Shown here in pieces: positions 36,352-45,917 of a stretch of 64,000 nt of DNA (within the stretch, counting starts at the first letter, position 1; the number at the start of each line of letters is the position of its first letter). The notes beneath the pieces were generated by a model. The model had not been told where the DNA came from and did not search any database. It saw only the letters and a program-made list of their open reading frames with translations. The translations under genes and the position numbers were made by a program. The stretch spans positions 62,001-126,000 of the forward strand of contig CAZSXT010000006.1 in NCBI GenBank assembly GCA_964611435.1. The letters are read 5' to 3'. Source of the stretch: JAYPHU01 sp964611435 (GTDB lineage Bacteria; Pseudomonadota; Alphaproteobacteria; Rhodospirillales; UBA2165).

Positions 36352-37870
36352 GCCTGAACCGGCATTTCCCCCGGCGGGGCCTTTGGTCACCATCATCACC
36401 GTCCATGGGGGACAGCGCATCGCCTCCCTCAACCGAGCGGCGCGCCAGGCCGGCATTTCCGCCGGGCAGTCCCTGGCCGACGCCCGTGCGCTTTACCCTG
36501 CCCTTGCCGTGCAACAGGCCGACCCCATCGCCGACGCCAAAGCGTTGAACGCCCTGGCCCGGGCGGCGGAACGCTATACGCCCTGGGTGGCTATTGACCC
36601 CGACGGCGGGCTCTATCGCGGCGGGGCCGGGCTATGGCTGGATATCAGCGGTTGCGCGCACCTGTTCGGCGGGGAAGACGCGCTTCTGGACGACCTCCTC
36701 ACCCGCTGCGCCCACGCCGGATATCAGGCCCGCGCCGGTCTTGCCGGCACACCGGGCGCCGCCTGGGCCCTGGCCCGGCTGGAAACGAAGGAAACGCTGG
36801 CCGCTATACTGCCCCCTGGCATACGCGCATCCAAACGCCTGAGCCCCCTGCCCCTGGCCGGGCTGCGTCTGGAAGCCGGGATCGTGGAGGGGCTGGAGCG
36901 CATGGGGCTCCGCCGCATCGGGGAGATCTACAATTTGCCCCGTGCGCCCTTGGTTAAACGCTTCGGGATGGAGATCACCCGCCGCCTGGACCAGGCCCTG
37001 GGCACACAGGAAGAGTCCCTGTCGCCCCGCCGCCCGGTACCGGCCTATATGACCCGCCGGGCCTTTGCCGAACCCATCGGCCGGGCGGAGGATATCGACG
37101 CGGCGCTCGTCCATTTGCTGGACCCGTTGTGTGACATGCTGGAAAAAGCCGGCCAGGGCGTCCGGCGGCTGGTCTTTTCCCTGTACCGGGTGGATGACAC
37201 GGTCGCCCGTATCGTGATCGGCGTGAGCCGGCCCAACCGGGATCCGGCGCATCTGCACCGGCTGTTCCGGGAAAAGCTGACGGAGGTCGATCCCGGCTTC
37301 GGGATCGAGGTCGCCGTTCTCACCGCGCCTTTGACCAATCCGCTCGCCTTGAAACAGCCGGATATCTCGGGCCAGCAATCAGCCAAAACCAAACCCGTGA
37401 ACGAACTGGTGGACGTACTGGCCGGGCGGTTGGGCCCAGCAGCCGTCAATCGCCTGCTACCCGTGGCCAGCCATCTGCCGGAGCGGGCCTGCCGGACAGC
37501 GCCGGTGGATTCCGCGCCCGATAAAAAGCAGGACTGGCAAAAGCCGGTGCGTCAGCCACCGCGCCCCTTGCAACTGTTGATCCAGCCCCTGCCTATCGAT
37601 GTGATGGCCCCGGTGCCCGACGGCCCGCCGGTCCTGTTCCGTTGGCGCAGGCGGCAGCACAAGGTCTCCAAGGCGGAAGGCCCGGAACGGATTTCGCCTG
37701 AATGGTGGCACGGTGACGGCCGCGCGCCCTATACCCCGCCCTTAAGCCCGGATATCCGGGACTATTACCGGGTGGAGGACGATGACGGCGCCCGTTTCTG
37801 GGTCTACCGGGAAGGCCTCTACCGCCCGGACCGCCTGCCCGCCTGGTACCTGCACGGGTTCTTTGCGTAA
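36206..37870 (+). CDS. imuB: ImuB, Y-family polymerase-like mutagenesis protein
   Basis: A 554-residue DNA polymerase Y-family relative that links DnaE2 to the sliding clamp; family members lack the catalytic acidic residues and act as a scaffold. It begins MKRVISLWLPAFATDRIERR, typical of ImuB, then the palm region (about 60-180), the little-finger region (about 240-380) and a long, proline-rich C-terminal part. The start lies inside imuA, giving a 146-base overlap. Its TAA overlaps the dnaE2 ATG by one base. Confidence 0.93.
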   Translation: MKRVISLWLPAFATDRIERRQTRQPGSPKADKADQTSKTRETSGKPPSKPEPAFPPAGPLVTIITVHGGQRIASLNRAARQAGISAGQSLADARALYPALAVQQADPIADAKALNALARAAERYTPWVAIDPDGGLYRGGAGLWLDISGCAHLFGGEDALLDDLLTRCAHAGYQARAGLAGTPGAAWALARLETKETLAAILPPGIRASKRLSPLPLAGLRLEAGIVEGLERMGLRRIGEIYNLPRAPLVKRFGMEITRRLDQALGTQEESLSPRRPVPAYMTRRAFAEPIGRAEDIDAALVHLLDPLCDMLEKAGQGVRRLVFSLYRVDDTVARIVIGVSRPNRDPAHLHRLFREKLTEVDPGFGIEVAVLTAPLTNPLALKQPDISGQQSAKTKPVNELVDVLAGRLGPAAVNRLLPVASHLPERACRTAPVDSAPDKKQDWQKPVRQPPRPLQLLIQPLPIDVMAPVPDGPPVLFRWRRRQHKVSKAEGPERISPEWWHGDGRAPYTPPLSPDIRDYYRVEDDDGARFWVYREGLYRPDRLPAWYLHGFFA

Positions 37871-40800
37871 TGACCGCCTACGCCGAACTGCAAGTCACCA
37901 GCAATTACAGCTTCCTGCGGGGAGCCTCCCATGCCCATGAGCTGGCGCTGCAGGCGGCCGTTCTTGGCCACAAGGCCATCGCCATTACCGACCGCAACAC
38001 ATTGGCCGGGGCGGCGCGCATGCATGTGGCCTGCAAGCAGCATGATATCCAACTGATCGTAGGCGCTCGGCTCGACCTCCGGGACGGGCCCAGCTTTCTC
38101 TGTTTTCCGACGGACCGGGCGGCCTATGGCCGGCTCTCCCAGCTTCTCACCCTGGGCAAGCGGCGGGCGGAGAAAGGCGATTGCGAGCTTTTTCTCGACG
38201 ACATTTTAGAGGGGGAAATTTTCGCCGCCGGCGCCGGCCAGGTCCTGGTTCTGATCCCGCCGGAAACCCTCGATTCCACCTTTCGAGAGACGATTTTTGT
38301 TATAAGAAATAAGATTAAAAATAATATATACCTGTCTGTTAATTATATATATTTTGGCGATGATAATCCGCGTATATCGGCGATTAGCGAGCTTGCCGAA
38401 GAAACCTCTCTCCCCCTGGTCGCGACCAACGACGCCCATGCCCATATCGCCGGCCGCCGCATCCTCCAGGACGTGCTTACCTGTATCCGGGAGCACTGCA
38501 CCATCCACGAGGCCGGCTTTCGTCTGTATGCCAACGGGGAACGTCATTTAAAGCCGGGCGACGAGATGGCGCGGCTGTTCAGCGCCTATCCGGAGGCCAT
38601 CGAGAACACCGTCCGGATTGCCGAGAAATGCCGGTTTAATCTGGAGGAACTACGCTACGAATATCCGGTCGATCCGGTGCCCGACGGCCGCACCCCTCAA
38701 GATGAACTGACCCGCCTGTCGTGGGAAGGCGCCGAAATCCGCTATCCCGACGGCGTGCCGGAGAAAGTCAAAGGCCAGATCGATTATGAGCTGAAACTGA
38801 TCGACGAGCTGGGTTATGCGCCCTACTTCCTGACCATTCACGACATCGTCCGCTTCGCCCGGTCCCGGGAGATCCTGTGCCAGGGCCGGGGCTCCGCCGC
38901 CAATTCCTCCGTCTGCTACATGCTGGGGATTACGGAGGTCAATCCAGCGGAAATCGATCTCTTATTCGAACGTTTTGTCAGCACGGAGCGGGACGAGCCG
39001 CCGGATATCGACGTGGATTTCGAACACGAACGCCGGGAAGAGGTGATCCAGTACATCTACGAGAAATATGGCCGTCACCGGGCCGGTCTCACCGCCACCC
39101 ACATCACCTATCGCTCTAAAAGCGCGTTCCGGGAAATCGGCAAGGTGATGGGCCTGACCGAGGATTCCATTCAGGCGCTGTCTTCTTCCGTGGCCTGGGG
39201 CAAACCAACCAAGGACCGCCGCGATCCGGAGCGCATTCGCGAGGTTGGCCTGGATCCGGATGATCCGACCCTGCAGATGGTGTTCGAGCTGAGCGAGCAG
39301 ATCGCCGGCTTTCCCCGCCACCTCAGCCAGCATACGGGCGGCTTCGTGATTACCAGCAGCCCCCTGGACACGGTGGTGCCTATCGAGAACGCCGCCATGG
39401 AAGACCGGACGGTGATCGAATGGGATAAGAACGATCTGGATGCGCTGGGCATTCTCAAAGTCGATATCCTGGCGCTCGGGATGCTGACCTGTGTCCGCAA
39501 GGCGTTCGAATTCATCGAGAAACACCACGGCCGCAAGCTGACCCTGGCCAACATCCCGCAAGGGGACGAACAGACCTACGACATGCTGTGCGAGGGCGAC
39601 TCGGTCGGCGTGTTCCAGGTGGAAAGCCGGGCCCAGATGAACATGCTGCCCCGGCTTCGTCCCCGCACCTTCTATGACCTGGTGATCGAGGTCGCCATCG
39701 TGCGGCCCGGTCCAATTCAGGGCGACATGGTGCACCCTTATTTGCGCCGCCGCGACGGCAAGGAAGAGGTCGAATATCCCAAGGAGGAACTCCGCGCCGT
39801 CTTGGAAAAAACCATGGGTGTTCCCCTATTCCAGGAACAGGCCATGAAGATCGCCATTGTCGCCGCCGGGTTTACGCCGTCGGAGGCGGACGGCCTGCGC
39901 CGGGCCATGGCCACCTTCCGGCGCAACGGCACCCTGCCGCTGTATCGGGAGCGGTTCATCAACGGCATGATCGAAAACGGCTATACACCCGACTTTTCCG
40001 AGCGCTGCTTCAAGCAGATCGAAGGGTTCAGCGACTACGGTTTCCCCGAATCCCACGCCGCTAGCTTTGCGCTGCTGGTCTATGTGTCGTCGTGGTTAAA
40101 ATGCCATTACCCGGCGGCGTTTGCGGCGGCGCTGCTGAACAGCCAGCCCATGGGTTTCTATAAGCCGGCGCAGATCGTCCGGGACGCCCGCGACCACGGG
40201 GTCGAGGTCCGCCCGGTGGACGTGAACGACAGCGACTGGGACTGCACGCTGGAGATGACGTTGGCATCACCCTCCACCCGCTGGCGCTCGGACGAAGAAT
40301 CCCGCACCGCTATCCGGCTGGGGTTCCGTCAAATTAAGGGCATGCGGGAGGATGCGGCGGACGCCATCGTCGACGCCCGCGAACGGGGCTACGCCGCCGT
40401 GCCCGATCTCAAGCAGCGGGCTGGTGCGCAACGGGGCGTTCTGGAACGCCTGGCACGCGCCGATGCCTTTCAGTCGATGGGCTTGGACCGGCGTCAGGCC
40501 CTGTGGGCGGTAAAAGGCTTACAGGACGCGCCCGCGCTGTCCTTATTCACGGGTCTGCCCGATCATGAACTGCGCCCCGAACCGGCTGTCGCCCTGCCCG
40601 AAATGCATTTGGGTGAACAAGTGGCCGACGATTATTTGGCGCTCAAAATGTCTTTGAAGGCGCACCCGATGGAATTACTCCGCCCCTGCTTCGATGCGGA
40701 AAAACAATTGCGCTGCGAAGACCTGATCAACGTCCCTGTCGACAGCACGGTGCGTCTGTCCGGCCTGGTGCTGATCCGCCAGCGCCCCGGCAGCGCCAAG

Positions 40801-41112
40801 GGCGTCATCTTTGTCACCATCGAGGACGAGACCGGCGTCGCCAACCTGATCGTCTGGCCCCATCGGATGGATCGTTACCGCCGTACGGTGCTGGGCTCCC
40901 ACCTCCTGGGCGTGGAAGGAAAACTGCAACGGGAAGGCATTGTCACCCATGTGGTCGCCGACCGGCTGTTCGATTTCTCCTACCGGCTGGGCTATCTCAC
41001 GTCCGACGAAGCGCCCTTGCCGGAATTGATGCTGGGGCGCAACGTACCGTCGCACCTGCCGACCATGCCGAATTTACGCAGAATGATCCCCCGCTCCCGG
41101 GATTTTCAGTAA
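37870..41112 (+). CDS. dnaE2: Error-prone DNA polymerase DnaE2 (ImuC)
   Basis: C-family polymerase used for damage-induced mutagenesis. The N-terminal PHP domain begins AELQVTSNYSFLRGASHAHE; the palm shows GRGSAANSSVCYMLG and PDIDVDF at 378-384 with catalytic aspartates; the fingers and C-terminal OB-fold follow (residues about 960-1040, TVRLSGLVLIRQRPGSAKG region). At 1080 residues it has the DnaE2 length. Codons for residues 141-162 (38291-38355) are extremely AT-rich compared with the rest of the gene, although the protein there still fits the family. Third gene of the LexA-controlled cassette. Confidence 0.95.
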   Translation: MTAYAELQVTSNYSFLRGASHAHELALQAAVLGHKAIAITDRNTLAGAARMHVACKQHDIQLIVGARLDLRDGPSFLCFPTDRAAYGRLSQLLTLGKRRAEKGDCELFLDDILEGEIFAAGAGQVLVLIPPETLDSTFRETIFVIRNKIKNNIYLSVNYIYFGDDNPRISAISELAEETSLPLVATNDAHAHIAGRRILQDVLTCIREHCTIHEAGFRLYANGERHLKPGDEMARLFSAYPEAIENTVRIAEKCRFNLEELRYEYPVDPVPDGRTPQDELTRLSWEGAEIRYPDGVPEKVKGQIDYELKLIDELGYAPYFLTIHDIVRFARSREILCQGRGSAANSSVCYMLGITEVNPAEIDLLFERFVSTERDEPPDIDVDFEHERREEVIQYIYEKYGRHRAGLTATHITYRSKSAFREIGKVMGLTEDSIQALSSSVAWGKPTKDRRDPERIREVGLDPDDPTLQMVFELSEQIAGFPRHLSQHTGGFVITSSPLDTVVPIENAAMEDRTVIEWDKNDLDALGILKVDILALGMLTCVRKAFEFIEKHHGRKLTLANIPQGDEQTYDMLCEGDSVGVFQVESRAQMNMLPRLRPRTFYDLVIEVAIVRPGPIQGDMVHPYLRRRDGKEEVEYPKEELRAVLEKTMGVPLFQEQAMKIAIVAAGFTPSEADGLRRAMATFRRNGTLPLYRERFINGMIENGYTPDFSERCFKQIEGFSDYGFPESHAASFALLVYVSSWLKCHYPAAFAAALLNSQPMGFYKPAQIVRDARDHGVEVRPVDVNDSDWDCTLEMTLASPSTRWRSDEESRTAIRLGFRQIKGMREDAADAIVDARERGYAAVPDLKQRAGAQRGVLERLARADAFQSMGLDRRQALWAVKGLQDAPALSLFTGLPDHELRPEPAVALPEMHLGEQVADDYLALKMSLKAHPMELLRPCFDAEKQLRCEDLINVPVDSTVRLSGLVLIRQRPGSAKGVIFVTIEDETGVANLIVWPHRMDRYRRTVLGSHLLGVEGKLQREGIVTHVVADRLFDFSYRLGYLTSDEAPLPELMLGRNVPSHLPTMPNLRRMIPRSRDFQ

Positions 41113-41137
41113 CGCCGAAATCCATTATCAAGGGAAC

Positions 41138-41332
41138 ATGTCCAAACTCGTCATCGCTAAACGCTGCCTCGACCTTTCCGATGCCGTCGTGGCGCGTTCC
41201 CTTCTGGATTTTCACGGCTACCCGGCGTTCCTGTTCGACACGGCCTATGTCGGGGTTGAATGGCACAAGCTACAGGCCATCGGCGGGCTGCGACTCATGG
41301 TTCTCGAAGACGATTTAGACGAGGTTCAATAA
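41138..41332 (+). CDS. DUF2007-like small protein (possibly truncated)
   Basis: A 64-residue protein resembling the DUF2007 domain (small putative signal-transducing fold): an LVIAKRCLDLSDAVVARSLLD start, a central GYPAFLFDTAYVGVEW and a final LRLMVLEDDLDEVQ. It stops at TAA (41330-41332) exactly where such domains usually continue with a short LLxAG helix. The next codons in the same frame supply that sequence (LLGAG), so it probably once was one gene with the zinc-ribbon segment that follows. It is 25 bases behind dnaE2 with AAGGGA just upstream. Confidence 0.6.
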   Translation: MSKLVIAKRCLDLSDAVVARSLLDFHGYPAFLFDTAYVGVEWHKLQAIGGLRLMVLEDDLDEVQ

Positions 41333-41335
41333 CTT

Positions 41336-41548
41336 TTGGGCGCCGGTGACGCGGCCTTATCCGGCGGCGGCGTGGATACTTGTCCATCCTGTGCCGCCGG
41401 ACATGTGTTCCGCCACGCCTCCATCCTCTCGCCGCTCGTCACGCTAGGGCTGTTTTTAGCCTACGCGGTGGCGATCCCATTCCTTCTGCGCAGCAAAAGC
41501 CGGCAGTGCTTGGAATGCGGCCACAAATGGAAGATTGAGCGCGCATAA
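41336..41548 (+). CDS. Zinc-ribbon membrane segment, in frame with preceding DUF2007 gene
   Basis: Seventy codons from a TTG directly after, and in frame with, the TAA of the previous small gene. It encodes CPSC and CLECGHKW pairs, a likely zinc ribbon, on either side of one hydrophobic segment (ILSPLVTLGLFLAYAVAIPFLL). GAGG lies eleven bases before the TTG, so independent initiation is possible. More probably it is the C-terminal half of the DUF2007-like protein, cut off by a nonsense codon. Function unknown. Confidence 0.5.
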   Translation: MGAGDAALSGGGVDTCPSCAAGHVFRHASILSPLVTLGLFLAYAVAIPFLLRSKSRQCLECGHKWKIERA

Positions 41549-41624
41549 TGCCAAATAAGTCTGGCAATTTCCGCCGACGAGGGTCACTTTCTTTTCAAGG
41601 CGCGCAACAAGGAACACCGCTTAA

Positions 41625-42902
41625 GTGACCACCGAACAGAGCGACGCGACGGAGCCAAAGATCCTGGCCTCCGGACGGGTCGCCTTCCAGCACAAAGACT
41701 ATACCTATTACTGGCTGTCCAGAACGCTCGGCGTGTTCGCGGTCGATCTGATGATCGCGACGCTCAGCTGGCAGCTCTGGATACTGACCAAAAGCCCCAT
41801 CGTGCTGGGTCTCATCGGGGGACTATCCGTCGCGCCGTTCCTGCTGCTTTTTCCCATTTCCGGGATGGCCGCCGACCGGTTTGAACGCAAACGCATCCTT
41901 ACCTTCTGCGGCATCTTGCAGTCTTTGTGCGCCTTTGCGTTCCTCTACCTGACAGTGACCGGCAATGTAGATGAATACCGGATGCTGGCAATTGTAGTTG
42001 TGCTGGGATTGTCCCGAACCTTCCTCGCCCCGGCGCAGCAATCCATTGTGCCGGTTCTGGTCCCGAAGGAGCATTTCGCCAACGCCGTCGCCTGGACCTC
42101 TACCGGATTTCAAGCAGCACGCATTGCTGGGCCGGGCCTGTCGGGTTTTCTGATCGCGTTCAGCGGTGAACAGCTTGCCTACACGGTGGTGCTCATCGCG
42201 CTGATCATTTCCACGATCTTTACCCTGTTCATTCGCGGCAACACGCGCGTGGTGGCGCGCGATCCCCTAAATTTCGAGACAGTCTTCGCCGGTCTTCGGT
42301 TCATCCGTCATCACCAGGTGGTCCTCGGCGCCATTGCGCTGGACCTGTTCGCGGTCCTACTGGGCGGCGCGGTGGCGTTGCTGCCGGCCGTCGCCACGGA
42401 ACTTCTTGATGTTGGTCCCGAAGGCTATGGCGTCCTGCGGACCGCACATATGGTGGGCGCGATGTGCGGGGCGATCTATTTCACCCAAAGACCCATCCGC
42501 CGCCATGCGGGTAAGAAAATGTTTATCGGCGTCGGCGTCTTCGGCTTGGGCATTGTCGCCTTGGGCCTTGCCTCGACATTCTGGATGGCGATCGCCGCAC
42601 TCCTGGTGCTAGGCGCGGGCGACGCCGTCAGCGTCTTTGTCCGTGGCAATCTGATCCAGATAATTACCCCGGACAACATGCGCGGGCGGGTCGCTTCGGT
42701 GAACTCCGTCTTTATCAGCGCGTCCAATGAACTGGGCGAGCTGGAATCAGGCCTGACAATGGCCCTATTCGGTTTGGTCCCCGCGATCATATTGGGCGGC
42801 GCCGGCACGATTATTGTCGCTATTGCATTCGCAAGAGTATTTCCCCAACTGTGGGGAGTTGATAGTCTTGATCCGGACGATCTCGTCCGAAAATATCAAT
42901 GA
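41625..42902 (+). CDS. MFS transporter
   Basis: A 425-residue inner-membrane protein with about twelve helices of the major facilitator superfamily, closest in pattern to the EntS/MFS_3-type exporters: LSWQLWILTKSPIVLGLIGG, the loop GMAADRFERKRIL between helices 2 and 3, and QIITPDNMRGRVASVNS later on. The start is GTG at 41625 with AAGGAA upstream. The substrate cannot be predicted; it precedes an aldo/keto reductase gene by 16 bases and may be co-transcribed with it. Confidence 0.87.
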   Translation: MTTEQSDATEPKILASGRVAFQHKDYTYYWLSRTLGVFAVDLMIATLSWQLWILTKSPIVLGLIGGLSVAPFLLLFPISGMAADRFERKRILTFCGILQSLCAFAFLYLTVTGNVDEYRMLAIVVVLGLSRTFLAPAQQSIVPVLVPKEHFANAVAWTSTGFQAARIAGPGLSGFLIAFSGEQLAYTVVLIALIISTIFTLFIRGNTRVVARDPLNFETVFAGLRFIRHHQVVLGAIALDLFAVLLGGAVALLPAVATELLDVGPEGYGVLRTAHMVGAMCGAIYFTQRPIRRHAGKKMFIGVGVFGLGIVALGLASTFWMAIAALLVLGAGDAVSVFVRGNLIQIITPDNMRGRVASVNSVFISASNELGELESGLTMALFGLVPAIILGGAGTIIVAIAFARVFPQLWGVDSLDPDDLVRKYQ

Positions 42903-42918
42903 GGGAATAAGACGTTAG

Positions 42919-43926
42919 ATGAAGTACCGCCAACTAGGACGCACGGGTGTTTCCATATCCGAACTGATCTTCGGGTGCGGCAGTCAGGGCGGTATCATGA
43001 TCAACGCAGAACCAACGGAGATGGAAACCGCCGTTCACCGCGCGATTGAAGCCGGTGTAAATTGGTTCGACACGGCGCCCCAGTACGGGCAAGGCGTATC
43101 CGAAACAAACTTGGGCCGGATCCTTAAGGATTTGGCCAAAAAGCCCTTTATTTCCACCAAAGTGCGGCTGAGCTCCGACAACACCGACAATATTTACGGT
43201 CAGATCGAACGGGCGCTGCACGAAAGCCTGGAACGATTACAGGTCGATAGAATTGATCTCTATCAATTGCACAACGGCATCACCATGGCCGGTGATGAGA
43301 AATCGTTAAGCACGGTCGATGTACTTGGCCGCGAAGGCGCTTTTGACGCCATGGAAAAACTTCGAAACCAGGGCCTATTCAAATTCCTTGGGATGACCGC
43401 GCTGGGCGATACGGGTCTCTGCCGGCGGGTGATCGAATCCGGTCGCATCGATGTGGCGCAGGTTTATTTCAACATGATCAATCCGACGGCGTCTCACCCG
43501 GTGCCAAAAAGCAGCTTCGGCCAGTCGGTCAAAAAGTCGAGCTCCGGACAGGACTTTACCGGCCTATTGGACTCCTGCGAGGAGTGGAATGTGGGGGTCA
43601 TCGCGATCCGGACGTTGGCTGCCGGCGCGTTGGCCAACCCGGATTGGCCGGGCACTAAAAGCATTCTCACCACCGACACCACATGGGAAGAGGATAAACG
43701 CAAAGCTGCTGCGGTGATGGAGCTTTGCGGCGATCTGTACGGCACACCGGCGCAAACGGCGACTAAATTCGCCCTCTCCTTCCCGGCCGTCTCGTGTGTC
43801 GATTTTGCCGTCGGCAACATGACGGAACTTGAAGACACGCTGGCCATCGGCGATGACAGTAAATTGCCGCAGGACGCGCTGGAGAAGCTCAACGCACTCT
43901 ATGAATCCGATTTCGGGAAGTCCTAG
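42919..43926 (+). CDS. Aldo/keto reductase
   Basis: NAD(P)H-dependent oxidoreductase with a TIM barrel, 335 residues. The start MKYRQLGRTGVSISELIFG and the catalytic set are visible: Asp and Tyr in WFDTAPQYGQG, Lys in FISTKVRL, and His in YQLHNG. The family reduces aldehydes or ketones, or oxidises sugars; no specific substrate is suggested by sequence. Its stop is two bases from that of the convergent TRAP permease gene. Confidence 0.88.
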   Translation: MKYRQLGRTGVSISELIFGCGSQGGIMINAEPTEMETAVHRAIEAGVNWFDTAPQYGQGVSETNLGRILKDLAKKPFISTKVRLSSDNTDNIYGQIERALHESLERLQVDRIDLYQLHNGITMAGDEKSLSTVDVLGREGAFDAMEKLRNQGLFKFLGMTALGDTGLCRRVIESGRIDVAQVYFNMINPTASHPVPKSSFGQSVKKSSSGQDFTGLLDSCEEWNVGVIAIRTLAAGALANPDWPGTKSILTTDTTWEEDKRKAAAVMELCGDLYGTPAQTATKFALSFPAVSCVDFAVGNMTELEDTLAIGDDSKLPQDALEKLNALYESDFGKS

Positions 43927-43928
43927 CG

Positions 43929-45881
43929 CTACCGGACCAGCAACGTTGCCAGGTCCGGCACAAAGACCACAATCAACAAGACAATCAGCATGGTCGCGGC
44001 AAAGGGCGCCGCGCCCCAGAACACGTCTTCGATCCTGATCCGGTCGTCTTGTAAATTATTGTGTATGACAAAACACGCCAGCCCCAATGGCGGCGTCAAC
44101 AGGCCGATTTCCACACCAATAATGGTGACAATGCCGAACCAGACCAGATCGACCCCCATGGGCTGGATGATCGGGATCATCAGCGGCACCGTCAGCAGCA
44201 TGATCGATCCGGCGTCCAGGATCGTGCCCAGGATGATGATGGTAACAATATAGATTGCGATCAGCGCACCCGCGCTCAGTCCCCATTCGATCACCTGCGC
44301 TTCAACCATGTTGGGAATACCGGTCAATGAAATCATTCGGGAATATATGTGAGCCGAGACGAGTAAGAAGGCGATGGCGGCAGTGACATGACCGGTTTCG
44401 GTCAGCGCCTCCCACAGGGTGTGCCGGGTCAACGTCTTCTTATAAACCGCCAGAACAAGCGCGCCCAACGCACCAATGCCGCCTGCCTCTGTCGCGGTGA
44501 ATATGCCGCCGAAGATGCCGCCCAGAACGACGACGATCAGAATCAGAATGGGCAAGGCCTTGCCGCCGGCCTCCAATGTCGTCAGTTGCGCTTCGGCCTT
44601 GGTGTCCAGCGCCTCTTTCGATCCCACCATGTCGGGAAAGCGATTGGCCATGATCGAAATCAGAATGAAATAGGCGACGGTCAGCACCAGACCCGGAATG
44701 ATACCGGCGATGAACAGATCGCCGATGGACACCTCGGCCAGGATGCCGAAGATAATCAGCAACAGACTCGGCGGGATGAGCATGCCCAGGACCGAGCTTC
44801 CCGCCACCACGCCGACACAGAAACGGGGCCGATAGCCGAGTCGCAGCATCTCCGGAACGGCAACTTTGGTGAAGACGGAGGCAGAGGCAATACTCGTGCC
44901 GGTGACCGCGGCGAAGATGGCGTTTGCCCCGACCGTCGCCGTGCCCAAGCCGCCTTTTACCTTTCGGAAGACATGATGGGCGACTTCGTAGGTGTCCCGG
45001 CCCACACCCGATACGCTGATCAACTGCCCCATCAAGACAAACAACGGAATCACGCCGAATTCGTATTCCTGCATGCTTTCGCCGAGGGACAGCGCAAGCA
45101 GCTTGCCGGCGATCGCAAAATTGTCCCGGACCATCCATACACCGACGAATGAGATAATCGCCAGGGCGACGCCTACGTGTACGCCGACATAAACGAAGCC
45201 AAGGATAAAGAATATCGAAACCACGCCGATGGCGGCATTGCTGAGTTCAAGCGACAGACCCAGGATCACAAGGAGCGCAGTGATTGCCGCAATCCCCAAG
45301 CTCATGCGCGTGAGGCCGCGCGTATCGAACTGGCCCGATCTAGAGAGCGCCTTCAGATCGCGCACGCCTGACAGAAACGAGCGGACAAACTGAATGGCGC
45401 AGAAGGCTGCACCGATCAGGATCAATAGCTTGAAGGGCCAACTCGGCAGGGCGAAGTCGCCTTCCACCCCGACAAAGGTGGACCGCTCTACCACTTTGAT
45501 GAAGGTCGGGAGGGTATAATAGAACAACAGCCCCATCACGAAGAGGCCAAGGACATCGAAGGCAGCCTGCAAAGTCAGACCGAGAGTCGGCCTCTTTTCC
45601 AGCAGGTTCGCCAATAAGATTTCGGAACGGGTCAACCGGCCGCCGCTGATGGCCGCCGCCAACTGCATAAATACAATCACCAGGATCGACAGTTCGACCA
45701 GAAGCGGCACTCCGTTGATTGGCGCATTGAACACGGCGCGGCTGAACACGTCCGCGCTTAGCATAATCATGAGCAGGAATATCCAGAGGCTCCCGCCGGC
45801 GTTAAAGATCGAAACGACGGCGTCAAAGCCTCTGGAAATGGCGCCGGGCGACCGGACGCCTAAGACTGGGTCACCCGACAC
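43929..45881 (-). CDS. TRAP transporter permease, DctQ-DctM fusion
   Basis: A 650-residue membrane protein combining the small DctQ subunit (about residues 1-185, four helices, FLLMIMLSADVFSRAVFN) and the large DctM subunit (about 200-650, about twelve helices, with VPLFVLMGQLISVSGVGRD and GSSVLGMLIPPSLLLIIFG). TRAP transporters import organic acids using the ion gradient and a periplasmic binding protein, here encoded 36 bases upstream. The Q-M fusion is one known form. Its neighbours suggest import of the compound degraded by this locus. Confidence 0.92.
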   Translation of the reverse strand: MSGDPVLGVRSPGAISRGFDAVVSIFNAGGSLWIFLLMIMLSADVFSRAVFNAPINGVPLLVELSILVIVFMQLAAAISGGRLTRSEILLANLLEKRPTLGLTLQAAFDVLGLFVMGLLFYYTLPTFIKVVERSTFVGVEGDFALPSWPFKLLILIGAAFCAIQFVRSFLSGVRDLKALSRSGQFDTRGLTRMSLGIAAITALLVILGLSLELSNAAIGVVSIFFILGFVYVGVHVGVALAIISFVGVWMVRDNFAIAGKLLALSLGESMQEYEFGVIPLFVLMGQLISVSGVGRDTYEVAHHVFRKVKGGLGTATVGANAIFAAVTGTSIASASVFTKVAVPEMLRLGYRPRFCVGVVAGSSVLGMLIPPSLLLIIFGILAEVSIGDLFIAGIIPGLVLTVAYFILISIMANRFPDMVGSKEALDTKAEAQLTTLEAGGKALPILILIVVVLGGIFGGIFTATEAGGIGALGALVLAVYKKTLTRHTLWEALTETGHVTAAIAFLLVSAHIYSRMISLTGIPNMVEAQVIEWGLSAGALIAIYIVTIIILGTILDAGSIMLLTVPLMIPIIQPMGVDLVWFGIVTIIGVEIGLLTPPLGLACFVIHNNLQDDRIRIEDVFWGAAPFAATMLIVLLIVVFVPDLATLLVR

Positions 45882-45917
45882 GACAAGGACGACTTGGGTT
45901 CGTTAGCCTGCGAAAGG

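Noticed and set aside
44388..45152. 254-codon plus-strand frame
   Set aside because: Shadow of the TRAP permease gene.
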